DNA of 64,000 nucleotides from Microbispora oryzae (GTDB lineage Bacteria > Actinomycetota > Actinomycetes > Streptosporangiales > Streptosporangiaceae): contig NZ_JAFCNB010000008.1 in the NCBI RefSeq assembly GCF_017896165.1, positions 1-64,000 on the forward strand, in the 5' to 3' direction. Of the stretch, positions 1 to 8,903 are shown one piece after another; the stretch's first letter is position 1, and each line of letters opens with the position of its first letter. A program made the translations under genes and the position numbers. The notes below the pieces were generated by a model. The model was not told the DNA's origin. It did no database searches and saw only the letters and a program-made list of their open reading frames with translations.

Positions 1-154
1 CCTTCTCCGCCACCCGCACCATCACAATGGAGTCCTTGCCGCCGGAAAACAGCAGACAGGGACGCTCGAACTCGGCCGCGACCTCACGCATGATGTGGAT
101 CGCCTCGGCTTCGAGCACGTCGAGCTGCGACGTGGTGTAGTCACGTTGAAGCAT
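1..154 (-). CDS. cysD: Sulfate adenylyltransferase subunit 2, N-terminal part
   Basis: Only the first ~51 codons are present; the gene runs off the left edge. The reading from the ATG at 154 contains the ATP-pyrophosphatase (PP-loop) motif [12 protein letters not shown], typical of CysD, the ATP-hydrolysing adenylyl-transfer subunit of ATP sulfurylase, which with CysN makes adenosine 5'-phosphosulfate. Its start lies inside the 3' end of cysQ (14 bp overlap), so the two are probably translationally coupled. The partner cysN is expected just outside the window. Confidence 0.93.
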   Translation of the reverse strand, partial: MLQRDYTTSQLDVLEAEAIHIMREVAAEFERPCLLFSGGKDSIVMVRVAEK

Positions 155-941
155 TGGGCTTCCTCTGGGGAGACTGGTGCAGGTCACGGATACAGGCGAG
201 CAGCGTTGGCGCCAGATCCGGTAGGGAGACAAGGATATCCGGCAGCGACGGGTCCGACTGGTTGTAGGTCAGCGGCGAGCCGTCGATCCTGCTCGCGTGG
301 GCTCCTGAGGCGAGCGCCACGGCGACCGGTGCGGCCGAATCCCATTCGTACTGGCCGCCCGCGTGCACATAGGCCTCGACCTCTCCGGTGAGCACGGCGG
401 CGATCTTCGCGCCCGCGGAGCCGATCGGGACCGGCTCCGCGCCCAGCCGTTCCGCCAGATCCCGGACGAACTCCGGGGGGCGGGTGCGGCTGACCGCGAC
501 GCGGAAGGGCTCGCCCCGCGCCGGCGCCTTCGGCAGCTCGGGGGGCTCCACGGTCGTGAGCGTACGGCCCTGGGCCGGCAGGGCCACCGCCCCGGCGGTG
601 AGCGCGCCGCGCTCCCACAGGGCGACGTGGACGGCCCAGTCGGACCGGCCGGCCTCGGAGAACTCACGGGTGCCGTCGAGCGGGTCGACGATCCACACGC
701 GGGACGCCGACAGCCGTGCCGGATCGAGGCGCTCCTCGCGGGTGGCCTCCTCGGACAGGACGGCGTCCTCGGGCCGGAGCCGCCGGAGGGCGTCCATGAG
801 ATAGAGGTGTGAGGAGCGGTCGCCCGCGTCCTTCAGCGCCCGCTGGTCGGCGAAGCCGTGCCGGGCGCGCAACTCCAACAGCCGCGCCCCCGCCTCGGTC
901 GCCAGTTCGCCGGCGAGAGCGTGGTCGTCCCTCATCGTCAT
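141..941 (-). CDS. cysQ: 3'(2'),5'-bisphosphate nucleotidase (inositol monophosphatase family)
   Basis: A protein of about 266 residues with the IMPase-superfamily metal-binding signature DPLDGTREF in its first half and a WDSAAPVAV motif near the C-terminus (compare the family WDxAA). CysQ removes the 3' phosphate from PAP and related nucleotides, recycling the by-product of PAPS-dependent sulfation and reduction. An upstream in-frame ATG at 989 lies inside the preceding gene, so the start at 941 ([11 protein letters not shown]), or 935, is preferred. The stop of the sugar transferase upstream lies 2 bp away and cysD overlaps downstream, so the three genes look like one transcript. Confidence 0.9.
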   Translation of the reverse strand: MTMRDDHALAGELATEAGARLLELRARHGFADQRALKDAGDRSSHLYLMDALRRLRPEDAVLSEEATREERLDPARLSASRVWIVDPLDGTREFSEAGRSDWAVHVALWERGALTAGAVALPAQGRTLTTVEPPELPKAPARGEPFRVAVSRTRPPEFVRDLAERLGAEPVPIGSAGAKIAAVLTGEVEAYVHAGGQYEWDSAAPVAVALASGAHASRIDGSPLTYNQSDPSLPDILVSLPDLAPTLLACIRDLHQSPQRKPNAST

Positions 942-943
942 CC

Positions 944-2458
944 TCAGTAGGCTCCCGCCCCGCTCATGACCGCGGACCATGTCTTCCACAGGATCTGAAG
1001 ATCCAGCATGAGCGACCAGTTTTCGACATAACGCAGGTCTAACCGTACCGATTCCTCCCAGGAAAGATCAGACCGGCCGTTCACCTGCCACAGACCCGTC
1101 ATTCCGGGTCGTACAACGAGCCTGCGCCGCACGTCGTCCCCATACCTGGCGACCTCCTCCGGCAGCGGCGGGCGCGGGCCGACCAGCGACATGTCGCCCC
1201 GCAGCACGTTGATGAGCTGGGGCAGCTCGTCGAGGGAGTAGCGCCGCAGCCGGGCGCCCAGCGGTGTGACCCGGGGATCGCACCGGATCTTGAAGAGCAT
1301 CCCGTCCGCGTCGCTCGCCAGCTCGATCTTGCGCCGCTCCGCGTCCTGTCCCATCGTCCGGAACTTGAGGATGGTGAACTCCGCGCCGTCCCGGCCCACC
1401 CGGGTCTGCCGGAACAGCACGGGCCCCGGCCCGCCGGCCCGTACGGCGGCCGCGAGCACGGCCAGCAGCGGCGCCAGGGCGACCAGCACGACGGCGGCCA
1501 CGATCCGGTCGAAGGCGTTCTTCATGAGCCGGCGCACCCCCGTCAGCTCCGGGTGCTCCACGTGCAGCAGCGGCAGCCCGGCCACCGGGCGGATCGCCGT
1601 ACGCGGGCCCGCGACCTCCATCAGGGCCGGGGCCACCACCAGGTCGGTGCGGCTGCGCTCCAGCCGCCAGGCCAGCCTGCGCAGCGCCGGCCCGTCCAGC
1701 TCGGGGCAGGCGAGCACGGCGACGGTGTCCGCGCGCACCTGTTCGACCACGAGGGCGACGTCGGTGAAGTCGCCGAGCACCGGAACGTCCGCGATCGCCC
1801 CCTCGCCGTGGCCGGGCAGGCAGGCCGCGACCACCTCCATGCCGTGGTAGCGCTCCCGGCGGAACCGGGTGACGAGATCGGCGACCGCGCGCCGGTGCCC
1901 GACGGCCACCACGCGGCGCATGCACTCGCCCCGGCTCGCCCGCCGCCGGTGCAGCCGCCTGCGCAGGCCGTACCGGACGCCCAGCGTGAGCGCCCCGGTC
2001 AGCGGGAGCGTGATCACGACGTAACCCCGGGCGAGGTCGGTCCTGGTGACGTACGCCGCGATGGCGACTCCGGCCAGCAGTGTGAAGGCGCACTGCGCGA
2101 TCCGGCGGAACTCCTCCTGCCCGACCCCGATCAGGCGGGCCTCGTAGGCGCGGTTCAGGCCGAGCGCCGCGACCCAGACCACCGGCAGGACCGCGCTCGC
2201 CGCGACGTACGGGGTCGTGTACGGGGTAACCTCACCAAACCGGACCACTACGGCGACGGCCCCGGCGAGGAGGGCGCACAGCATGTCGCAGACGGCGGCG
2301 CGGAACCGGTACCTGGCCGTCCAGACCGGAGTCACCCGCGCGGGAGCCGCCGCCCGGCCGCCCGGCCCGCCGGCGACGATCGCGAACATCTCGCCGTCGA
2401 GCACGCGGACCCCCTCGCTCGCCCATCCCGATCCCCCGGACCCGTGACGTGCGGTCAC
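944..2458 (-). CDS. Exopolysaccharide polyprenyl glycosylphosphotransferase
   Basis: About 504 residues. The N-terminal half carries several hydrophobic segments and a CoA-binding-like nucleotide domain. The C-terminal ~200 residues are a bacterial sugar transferase domain of the WbaP/PglC class, with the FRQTRVGRDG, FTILKFRTM and DELPQLINVLRGDMSLVGPRPP motifs. Such enzymes transfer a sugar-1-phosphate from a nucleotide sugar to undecaprenyl phosphate, the first step of surface glycan assembly. The GTG at 2458 is used here, but an ATG at 2389 is also possible. Its close coupling to cysQ-cysD is unusual and could mean that the glycan is sulfated (inference). Confidence 0.88.
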   Translation of the reverse strand: MTARHGSGGSGWASEGVRVLDGEMFAIVAGGPGGRAAAPARVTPVWTARYRFRAAVCDMLCALLAGAVAVVVRFGEVTPYTTPYVAASAVLPVVWVAALGLNRAYEARLIGVGQEEFRRIAQCAFTLLAGVAIAAYVTRTDLARGYVVITLPLTGALTLGVRYGLRRRLHRRRASRGECMRRVVAVGHRRAVADLVTRFRRERYHGMEVVAACLPGHGEGAIADVPVLGDFTDVALVVEQVRADTVAVLACPELDGPALRRLAWRLERSRTDLVVAPALMEVAGPRTAIRPVAGLPLLHVEHPELTGVRRLMKNAFDRIVAAVVLVALAPLLAVLAAAVRAGGPGPVLFRQTRVGRDGAEFTILKFRTMGQDAERRKIELASDADGMLFKIRCDPRVTPLGARLRRYSLDELPQLINVLRGDMSLVGPRPPLPEEVARYGDDVRRRLVVRPGMTGLWQVNGRSDLSWEESVRLDLRYVENWSLMLDLQILWKTWSAVMSGAGAY

Positions 2459-2519
2459 GCACGGTCACAGACAGTCATGGGATGGTAGCGGTCCTACGGC
2501 GGGGGCAGCAGGGAGATTC

Positions 2520-3158
2520 ATGAAAGCCGAAACGTACATATCGGTCGACATCGAGGCGGACGGGCCGATACCCGGGCCGTACTCGATGATCAGCTTCGGC
2601 ATGTGTGTCGCCGGGCGCATGACCGGGCGGCGGTTCGAGCGGATCGATCCGGAAACGGCCACCTTCTACGCGGAGCTGCGGCCGATCAGCGACGCGTACG
2701 CGCCGGAGTCCCTGGCGGTGAGCGGGCTCGACCGCGACCGGCTGCTGCGGGAGGGCCGCGACCCCGCCGAGGCGATGCCGGCCGCCGCGTCCTGGGTGGC
2801 GGAGGTCTGCGGCGGCACGGTGCCCGTGCTGGCCGCGTTCCCGCTCGCCTACGACTGGATGTGGATGTACTGGTACTTCCTGCGCTTCGCCGGTGAGTCG
2901 CCCTTCGGGCACTCCCGGTGCGTCGACATCAAGACGCTGTACGCCGCCAAGGCGGCCGTCCCGGTCATGTGGGCGACCAAACGGCAGATGCCGCGGGAGA
3001 TCCGGTCCGGCCGGAACCACACCCACCACGCCCTCGACGACGCCCTTGAGCAGGCCGAGCTGCTCCAGAACCTCATGCTGTGGCCCGGCCCCCGCCGGGA
3101 CACGCCGGAGCCCGCCGTGTACGACGGGCCGCTCAGCGGGGCGGCTTCGCCGGGTTGA
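2520..3158 (+). CDS. DnaQ-like 3'-5' exonuclease domain protein
   Basis: About 212 residues. It begins with the exonuclease I signature [14 protein letters not shown] and continues with features of the DEDD ribonuclease-H fold: an Asp in CVDIKTLYA and a C-terminal [15 protein letters not shown] motif that supplies the last acidic and histidine ligands (DEDDh type). It is probably a stand-alone DNA or RNA 3' exonuclease. The ATG is preceded by gggcagcaggga. Its 3' end overlaps that of the convergent pth by 26 bp. The exact substrate cannot be told from sequence. Confidence 0.8.
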   Translation: MKAETYISVDIEADGPIPGPYSMISFGMCVAGRMTGRRFERIDPETATFYAELRPISDAYAPESLAVSGLDRDRLLREGRDPAEAMPAAASWVAEVCGGTVPVLAAFPLAYDWMWMYWYFLRFAGESPFGHSRCVDIKTLYAAKAAVPVMWATKRQMPREIRSGRNHTHHALDDALEQAELLQNLMLWPGPRRDTPEPAVYDGPLSGAASPG

Positions 3159-3753
3159 GGTCGCCCGCGTGGAACCGGTTCTGGGTGGCTTCGAGCCCGG
3201 CCGTCATCAGCGACTCGACCATGTCGGCCGCCCGGTCGACCAGGAACGGCAGGTCCTTGCGCTCGGCCGTGGCGAAGTCGCGGAGCACGAACGCCGCCGG
3301 GTCCATCCGCCCGGGAGGACGCCCGATGCCGAACCTGATCCTGGGGTAGTCGCGCGTGCCCAGCGACTTGGTGATCGACTTCAGCCCGTTGTGGCCGTTG
3401 TCGCCGCCGCCCACCTTCGCGCGCAGCGCGCCGTACGGAACGTCGAGCTCGTCGTGGACGACGACGACCCGGTCGGGCGTCACCTTGAAGAAGTCGGCGA
3501 GCGCCTTCACCGGGCCGCCGGAAAGGTTCATGAACGACAGCGGCTTGGCGAGGACGGCGGGGAGCCCGGCCAGGCGCCCCTCCACGACCTCCGCCCGCGA
3601 CCGATGCGCCTTGAAGCGTCCGCCGGCCCGCGCGGCCAGCTCGTCGAGCACCATGAAACCGGCGTTGTGCCGGTTTCCCTCGTACTCGGGGCCGGGATTG
3701 CCCAGGCCGACGACCAGCCACCGCTGCGCCGGCTCGGCGTTGGAAAGCATCAC
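3133..3753 (-). CDS. pth: Peptidyl-tRNA hydrolase
   Basis: 206 residues. The N-terminal [26 protein letters not shown] block is the Pth signature, with the catalytic His in NRHNAGF and the conserved Asn/Asp residues in SFMNLSG and VVHDELD. It releases peptidyl-tRNA that drops off ribosomes. It lies 78 bp downstream of rplY on the same strand, an arrangement common in actinobacteria, and a hairpin separates the two. Its 3' end overlaps the convergent exonuclease gene. Confidence 0.96.
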   Translation of the reverse strand: MMLSNAEPAQRWLVVGLGNPGPEYEGNRHNAGFMVLDELAARAGGRFKAHRSRAEVVEGRLAGLPAVLAKPLSFMNLSGGPVKALADFFKVTPDRVVVVHDELDVPYGALRAKVGGGDNGHNGLKSITKSLGTRDYPRIRFGIGRPPGRMDPAAFVLRDFATAERKDLPFLVDRAADMVESLMTAGLEATQNRFHAGDLNPAKPPR

Positions 3754-3785
3754 CGTCTCCTCACCACGGACTCCTCACACAGAGA

Positions 3786-3815
3786 AGTCCTCCACAGGCC
3801 ATGCCGTGGAGGACT
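3786..3815. terminator. Inverted repeat between rplY and pth
   Basis: A perfect 10-bp inverted repeat, AGTCCTCCAC / GTGGAGGACT, with a 10-nt loop. It is flanked by pyrimidine-rich sequence on both sides but has no clean U-tract. It lies between rplY and pth and could partly terminate or stabilise the transcript. Confidence 0.5.
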
Positions 3816-3831
3816 CTCTCATGAACGGGGC

Positions 3832-4425
3832 CTACTCGGCGGACTCGGCGCCCTCCGCGGCCTCGCCGGCCTCCTCCGGCAGCGCTGCCGACGGAGCCGC
3901 GATCACCTGGAGGACCAGGGCCTCGGGGTCGGTCGCGAGCGTCGCGCCCGAGGGCAGCCGCAGGTCGCTCGCGTGAACGGCGAAGCCCGCGTCCTGACCC
4001 CCGACCTCGACCTCGACACCGGTCGGGATGTGGGTCGCCTCAGCCTCGACCGCGATCGTCACGAGCTGCTGCTCGACGATGGCGCTGCCGATCGGGTCGC
4101 CGACGACCGTGATCGGGATCTCGACGGTGACCTTCTCGCCCCGCTTGACCAGCAGCAGGTCGACGTGCTCAAGGAAGCCCTTGATCGGGTCGCGCTGGAC
4201 GCCCTTCGGCAGGGCGATCTCGTTGATACCCTCACCCTCCAGGCGGATCAGCACGTTCGCCGTGCGGAGCGCGAGCAGCAGCTCGTGGCCCGGCAGGGTC
4301 AGGTGCTTGGGCTCGGTGCCGTGACCGTACAGAACGGCGGGAACCTTGTTGGCGCGGCGGATCTTGCGCGCGGCGCCCTTGCCGAACTCGTTGCGGGGCT
4401 CGACGGCGATGCGTACTTCGGACAC
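3832..4425 (-). CDS. rplY: 50S ribosomal protein L25/general stress protein Ctc
   Basis: 197 residues. It begins SEVRIAVEPRNEFGKGAARKIRRANKVPAVLYGHG, the start of the L25/TL5/Ctc family that binds 5S rRNA. The length indicates the long form, with an N-terminal 5S-binding domain and a C-terminal beta-domain, ending in an acidic Ala/Glu-rich tail. Start ATG at 4425 follows an aggagatg-type ribosome site. It sits in the conserved prs-rplY-pth order. Confidence 0.95.
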   Translation of the reverse strand: MSEVRIAVEPRNEFGKGAARKIRRANKVPAVLYGHGTEPKHLTLPGHELLLALRTANVLIRLEGEGINEIALPKGVQRDPIKGFLEHVDLLLVKRGEKVTVEIPITVVGDPIGSAIVEQQLVTIAVEAEATHIPTGVEVEVGGQDAGFAVHASDLRLPSGATLATDPEALVLQVIAAPSAALPEEAGEAAEGAESAE

Positions 4426-4571
4426 GGCACATCTCCTAGGGATGAACTCGGATGAATTCCACGGGTTGGCGCGCTCCCCCTCACCCGCCCTAGCGGAAGG
4501 CGTTACGAGCGCAACCTGAGCACTCTATCGTGCTTTCGCGCCTCGCCCGGACGGACCGGCGAGGCCGGGCG

Positions 4572-5549
4572 TCAGCTGTCGCCCTCGAAAAGGCTGGTCA
4601 CGGAGCCGTCCGTGAAGACCTCCGTGATGGCCCGCGCGATCAGCGGCGCGATCGACATGACCGTGAGGCTGTCGAACTTCTTCTCCTCGGGGATGGGGAG
4701 GGTGTTGGTGACCACGACCTCGGAGATCCGGGAGTTCTTCAGCCGGTCGACCGCGGGGTCGGAGAAGACCGCGTGGGTCGCCGCCACGATGACGTCGGTC
4801 GCCCCGTGCTCGTAGAGCGCGTCGGCCGCCTTGCAGATCGAGCCGCCGGTGTCGATCATGTCGTCGATCAGCACGCAGGTCCGGCCCCGGACCTTGCCGA
4901 CCACCTCGTGGACCTTCACCTGGTTGGCGACGTCCAGGTCGCGCCGCTTGTGGATGAACGCCACGGGGGTGCCCAGCGAGTCGGACCAGCGCTCCGCCAG
5001 CCGCACGCGGCCGGTGTCGGGCGAGACGATCGTGGTGGTGGCCGGATCGAGCTTCTCGCGAAGGTAGTTGATCAGCACGGGCATCGCGAACAGGTGGTCG
5101 ACCGGGCCGTCGAAGAAACCCTGGATCTGCGAGGTGTGCAGGTCGATCGACATCAGCCGGTCGGCGCCCGCCTGCTTGAACAGGTCCGCCATGAGCCGCG
5201 CCGTGATCGGCTCGCGGCCGCGGCCCTTCTTGTCCTGCCGGGCGTACCCGAAGAACGGCATGATCACGGTGATGCGCTTGGCGGAGGCCCGCTTCAGGGC
5301 GTCCACCATGATGAGCTGCTCCATGATCCACTGATTGATCGGCGCCGTGTGGCTCTGGATCACGAAGGCGTCGCAGCCGCGCACCGACTCCAGGTAGCGC
5401 ACATAGATCTCGCCGCTGGCGAAGTCGCGCAGCGCCGTCGGCGTGATCTCCACGCCGAGTTCGGCGGCGACCTCGTCGGCCAGCTCCGGGTGGGCGCGGC
5501 CGGCGAAGAACATCAGGTTCCGCTCGCCCGCCGTCTTCTTCCCGCTCAT
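4572..5549 (-). CDS. prs: Ribose-phosphate pyrophosphokinase
   Basis: 325 residues. The class I PRPP synthetase signatures are all visible: FASGEIYVRYLESVRG near the N-terminus, the flexible-loop region around FIHKRRD, and the PRPP-binding loop CVLIDDMIDTGGSI. It converts ribose-5-phosphate and ATP to PRPP for nucleotide, histidine and tryptophan synthesis. It lies downstream of glmU on the same strand, as in most actinobacteria, and upstream of rplY. Confidence 0.97.
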   Translation of the reverse strand: MSGKKTAGERNLMFFAGRAHPELADEVAAELGVEITPTALRDFASGEIYVRYLESVRGCDAFVIQSHTAPINQWIMEQLIMVDALKRASAKRITVIMPFFGYARQDKKGRGREPITARLMADLFKQAGADRLMSIDLHTSQIQGFFDGPVDHLFAMPVLINYLREKLDPATTTIVSPDTGRVRLAERWSDSLGTPVAFIHKRRDLDVANQVKVHEVVGKVRGRTCVLIDDMIDTGGSICKAADALYEHGATDVIVAATHAVFSDPAVDRLKNSRISEVVVTNTLPIPEEKKFDSLTVMSIAPLIARAITEVFTDGSVTSLFEGDS

Positions 5550-5635
5550 GCCGCGCTCCTCGCCCGGTCCTTGTGGTCGCTCACGGTGTCCTCCTGACCT
5601 GGCCCAACGGGCGTTACGCGGTGAGCCCGCGCCTC

Positions 5636-5686
5636 TTACAACTGCCTGTTACAACTGCCTGTTACAACTGCCTGTTACAACTACCG
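5636..5686. repeat. 13-bp tandem repeat between glmU and prs
   Basis: Three perfect copies of TTACAACTGCCTG followed by a fourth, imperfect TTACAACTACCG. The array lies just upstream of prs on the minus strand. It is AT-rich compared with its surroundings. A regulatory role is possible but unproven. Confidence 0.85.
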
Positions 5687-5723
5687 ATGCCGCACGGCGG
5701 CGCCGCACGGCGTGCCCGTCCGG

Positions 5724-7226
5724 TCACGGGGCCGGGGCGGCGCCGTCGCTCCGCCCCGCGTCACCCGGCCGTCCGGCGTCCTCAGAGGGGCTGTTCGCGG
5801 CCTCCGCGGCCGCGCGTTCCGCCGCGGCGGCCGACGCGGTTCCCGGCCTGCGGCGGGAGACCCAGCCCTCGATGTTGCGCTGCTTGCCGCGCGCCACCGC
5901 CATCGCCCCAGGCGGCACGTTGGAGGTGATGACGGAGCCGGCGGCGGTGTAGGCGCCGTCGCCGATCGTCACCGGCGCCACGAGCATGTTGTCGCTGCCC
6001 ACCCGGACGTGGTCGCCCACGATCGTCTGGTGCTTGGCCACGCCGTCGTAGTTCACGAAGACGCACGACGCCCCGATGTTCGAGCCGGTCCCGATCGTCG
6101 CGTCCCCGACGTAGGTCAGGTGCGGCACCTTGGAGCCCTCGCCGATCCGCGCGTTCTTCGTCTCCACGAAGGTGCCGATCTTGCCCTTCGCCGCCAGGAC
6201 CGTACCCGGACGCAGGTAGGCGAAGGGGCCGACGGACGCGCCGGGACCGACCACCGCGCCGTCGGCGACGGTGTTGCGGACCACGGCGTCCTCGCCCACA
6301 GTCGTGTCGGTGAGCGTGGTGTCCGGGCCGATCTCGGCGCCCGGCCCGATGCTGGTGGCTCCCCGCAGGTGGGTGCCGGGGTGGATCACGGCGTCCGGCT
6401 CCAGCGTCACGCCGGCGTCGATCCAGGTGCCGGCGGGATCGACGATCGTGACCCCGGCCAGCATGTGCCCGGTGAGGATGCGTTCGTTGAGCACCCGGCG
6501 CGCAAAGGCGAGCTGGACGCGGTCGTTGACGCCCTCGACCTCCACATGGTCGCCGGCGACGTGGGCGCCCACGCGGTGCCCGTCCTCACGGAGGATGGCG
6601 AGCACGTCGGTGAGGTACTCCTCGCCCTGGGCGTTGGCCGCGCCGATCCGGCGCAGGGCGCTCGCCAGTAGGGCGCCGTCGAAGGCGTAGACGCCCGAGT
6701 TCATCTCGTCGATCGCCCGCTGCTCGGGGGTGGCGTCGCGTTCCTCGACGATCTCCAGGACCGCTCCGCCCGCGTCGCGGACGATCCGGCCGTACCCGGT
6801 CGGGTCGGGGACTCTCGCGGTGAGGACAGTGACCGCGTTGCCGTCGGCGGCGTGCCGTTCCAGCAGGGCCGCCATCGTCTCGGCCCGCAGCAGCGGCGTG
6901 TCACCGTACGTCACCAGGACGGTGCCGTCGACCGGGCCCTCGGCCTCGATCGCCGTGCGTACGGCATGCCCGGTGCCGTTCCGCTTCTCCTGGACGACGG
7001 TGCGGACCTCGGGGACCGTGGCCGCCAGGCGGGCGGTCACCCGCTCGCGCTCATGCCCCACCACCACGAGCAGCGACTCGGGGTCCAGCTCACGGGCGGC
7101 GGCGAGCACGTGCTCCACCAGGGCTCGGCCACAGATCTCGTGGAGGACCTTGGGGGTTTTCGACTTCATCCGGGTGCCCTCGCCCGCGGCGAGGACGATC
7201 ACGGCTGCCGGGCGCGGCACACTCAC
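5724..7226 (-). CDS. glmU: Bifunctional UDP-N-acetylglucosamine pyrophosphorylase/glucosamine-1-phosphate N-acetyltransferase
   Basis: 500 residues. The N-terminal uridyltransferase domain shows VIVLAAGEGTRMKSKTPKVLHEICGR, and the C-terminal half is a left-handed beta-helix acetyltransferase with hexapeptide repeats and the VGDATIGTGSNIGASCVFVNYDG block. It makes UDP-GlcNAc for peptidoglycan and other glycans. The C-terminal ~45 residues are a disordered Ala/Gly/Pro-rich tail, common in actinobacterial GlmU. It is followed by prs on the same strand. Confidence 0.97.
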   Translation of the reverse strand: MSVPRPAAVIVLAAGEGTRMKSKTPKVLHEICGRALVEHVLAAARELDPESLLVVVGHERERVTARLAATVPEVRTVVQEKRNGTGHAVRTAIEAEGPVDGTVLVTYGDTPLLRAETMAALLERHAADGNAVTVLTARVPDPTGYGRIVRDAGGAVLEIVEERDATPEQRAIDEMNSGVYAFDGALLASALRRIGAANAQGEEYLTDVLAILREDGHRVGAHVAGDHVEVEGVNDRVQLAFARRVLNERILTGHMLAGVTIVDPAGTWIDAGVTLEPDAVIHPGTHLRGATSIGPGAEIGPDTTLTDTTVGEDAVVRNTVADGAVVGPGASVGPFAYLRPGTVLAAKGKIGTFVETKNARIGEGSKVPHLTYVGDATIGTGSNIGASCVFVNYDGVAKHQTIVGDHVRVGSDNMLVAPVTIGDGAYTAAGSVITSNVPPGAMAVARGKQRNIEGWVSRRRPGTASAAAAERAAAEAANSPSEDAGRPGDAGRSDGAAPAP

Positions 7227-7400
7227 GGACTGAGGCTCCCTCGGCGTCGCGGCTGATCTTTGATCGGTTTCGCGGCTTCCGTCCGGTCACTACCCGTGAA
7301 CCGCACGGACATCCGCCCGACAAGGTGAGCTTACCTGGCAGTCGCCGAACCGGCCCCCCTACCCACCCTTGCCACCGCAAAGGGGCCGGTGAACGCACAG

Positions 7401-7472
7401 CTCCGGCGCCAGGGCTCGAACCTGGACAACGGACTCCAAAGGACCGCGGGCTGCCAATTACCCAACGCCGGA
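7401..7472 (-). tRNA. tRNA-Gln (anticodon TTG)
   Basis: The reverse strand folds into a full cloverleaf. The acceptor arms are TCCGGCG/CGCCGGA with discriminator G, the D-stem is GGGT...GCCC, the anticodon loop is CTTTGGA, and the T-arm is CCAGG-TTCGAGC-CCTGG. The anticodon UUG reads CAA (and CAG by wobble). The anticodon stem CGGTC/GTCCG has one U-U mismatch. CCA is not encoded. It lies upstream of glmU on the same strand. Confidence 0.93.
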
Positions 7473-7813
7473 AAAACCCGACACCCGCCCATCAGGCGGA
7501 TGCCCGGCTCCTCCACCTTACCGGTGCCGGGGCCGGATGGCCCGTAGTCAACGCAATCAAGAACGCCCGCGGAGCGGGCCCCCGTCAGGCACTGTGAGGC
7601 ACGGTTAGGCGCTGTTAGGCCCTCGGGAAACCGGGCAGGGCCCCAGGAGTGATGCGCTGATAGCAGAAATCACCCGCCGGATGCAAGGCGTGGACCCGCC
7701 ACCAGATCTGTACGGGAGCGTCACCTTCCACACATTCAGGGGTGGAGTCTCGTAACTTACGATGGCGTAGGTTACGGTTGCGTAGCCAACCAATCTCGTA
7801 CGTGAGGTAGCCC
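7473..7813. other. Intergenic region between tRNA-Gln and the desaturase gene
   Basis: No convincing gene. It holds the tRNA-Gln promoter side, four short AGGC-containing direct repeats around 7588-7620, and near its right end the paired operator-like repeats described separately. Confidence 0.6.
7751..7776. promoter_or_regulatory. Paired palindromic operator upstream of the desaturase
   Basis: Two related palindromes, CGTAACTTACG (7751-7761) and CGTAGGTTACG (7766-7776), start 15 bp apart and end 37 bp before the desaturase ATG. A third half-like CGTAGCC follows. Spaced repeats of this kind are typical of TetR operators, and a TetR gene lies directly downstream of the desaturase, so it is the likely binder (inference). 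Confidence 0.65.
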
Positions 7814-8752
7814 ATGACCATCCTGACCGAGCGCCCCTCGCCTCAACCGAAGCCGGAGTTCGAGCCCGAGAACAAGACCAGAGCCGAGCTGATCACGTTC
7901 GGCGTCGTGGTCGGAGCGCCCATTGTCGCTCTGATCGCCGCCATTCCGCTCGTGTGGGGATGGGGTCTCGGCTGGACGGACATCGCCATCGCCGCCGTTT
8001 TCTATGTTGTGTCGGGGCTCGGAGTCACGGTTGGTTTCCACCGGTACTTCACCCACGGGTCGTTCAAGACCAACCGCGCACTGAAGATCGTGCTGGGCAT
8101 CGCGGGCAGCCTCTCGCTGGAGATGTCGGTGCTCGACTGGGTGGCCACGCACCGCAAGCACCACAAGTTCTCCGACAAGGAGGGCGACCCCCACTCCCCG
8201 TGGCGCTTCGGCACCGGGTTCAAGGCGCTGTCCAAGGGCCTGCTGTACGCGCACATGGGCTGGCTGTTCGAGGCCGAGCGGACCAACCGGGCCAAGTACG
8301 CGCCCGACCTGGTCAAGGACCCGGACATCATGAAGCTCCACAAGTGGTTCCCGGCCCTCGCCATCACCTCGCTGCTGCTTCCCGGCGTCCTCGGCGGCCT
8401 GCTCACCTGGTCGTGGCAGGGCATTCTCACCGCGCTCTTCTGGGGCACCATCATCCGCATCGGGCTGCTCCACCACGTGACCTGGTCGATCAACTCGATC
8501 TGCCACGTCTTCGGCGAGGAGGCGTTCGAGGTCCGCGACAAGTCGCGCAACGTGTGGTGGCTGGCCATCCCGTCCTTCGGCGAGTCGTGGCACAACCTGC
8601 ACCACTCCGACCCCACCTGCGCCCGGCACGGCGCCCTGAAGGGGCAGATCGACCTCAGCGCCGGCGTCATCCGCTGGTTCGAGAAGGCCGGCTGGGCCTA
8701 CGACGTGCGCTGGCCGACTCCCGAGCGTCTGGCGGCGAAGCGACTTGGCTGA
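7814..8752 (+). CDS. Membrane acyl-CoA/fatty acid desaturase
   Basis: 312 residues with the three histidine boxes of delta-9 acyl desaturases: HRYFTH (about residue 76), HRKHH (about 113) and WHNLHHSDP (about 260), which hold the di-iron centre. Four hydrophobic stretches surround them. It probably introduces a cis double bond into acyl-CoA or membrane lipid chains. The start at 7814 fits the alignment of the first His box. The next gene is a TetR regulator in the same direction, and an operator-like site lies just upstream. Confidence 0.92.
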   Translation: MTILTERPSPQPKPEFEPENKTRAELITFGVVVGAPIVALIAAIPLVWGWGLGWTDIAIAAVFYVVSGLGVTVGFHRYFTHGSFKTNRALKIVLGIAGSLSLEMSVLDWVATHRKHHKFSDKEGDPHSPWRFGTGFKALSKGLLYAHMGWLFEAERTNRAKYAPDLVKDPDIMKLHKWFPALAITSLLLPGVLGGLLTWSWQGILTALFWGTIIRIGLLHHVTWSINSICHVFGEEAFEVRDKSRNVWWLAIPSFGESWHNLHHSDPTCARHGALKGQIDLSAGVIRWFEKAGWAYDVRWPTPERLAAKRLG

Positions 8753-8903
8753 CCCCAACCCTCGTACGGCCGCCGGGGCGCCCGCCGAGGCGCCCGCGGC
8801 GGCCTTACCGTCCGTGTCCTCACCGGCCGGATCCACACCGGGCCCTGGTTCCACACCGAGCCCCCGTTCCACACCGAGCCGAACCGGCGGTGCCCGGCGC
8901 GTC

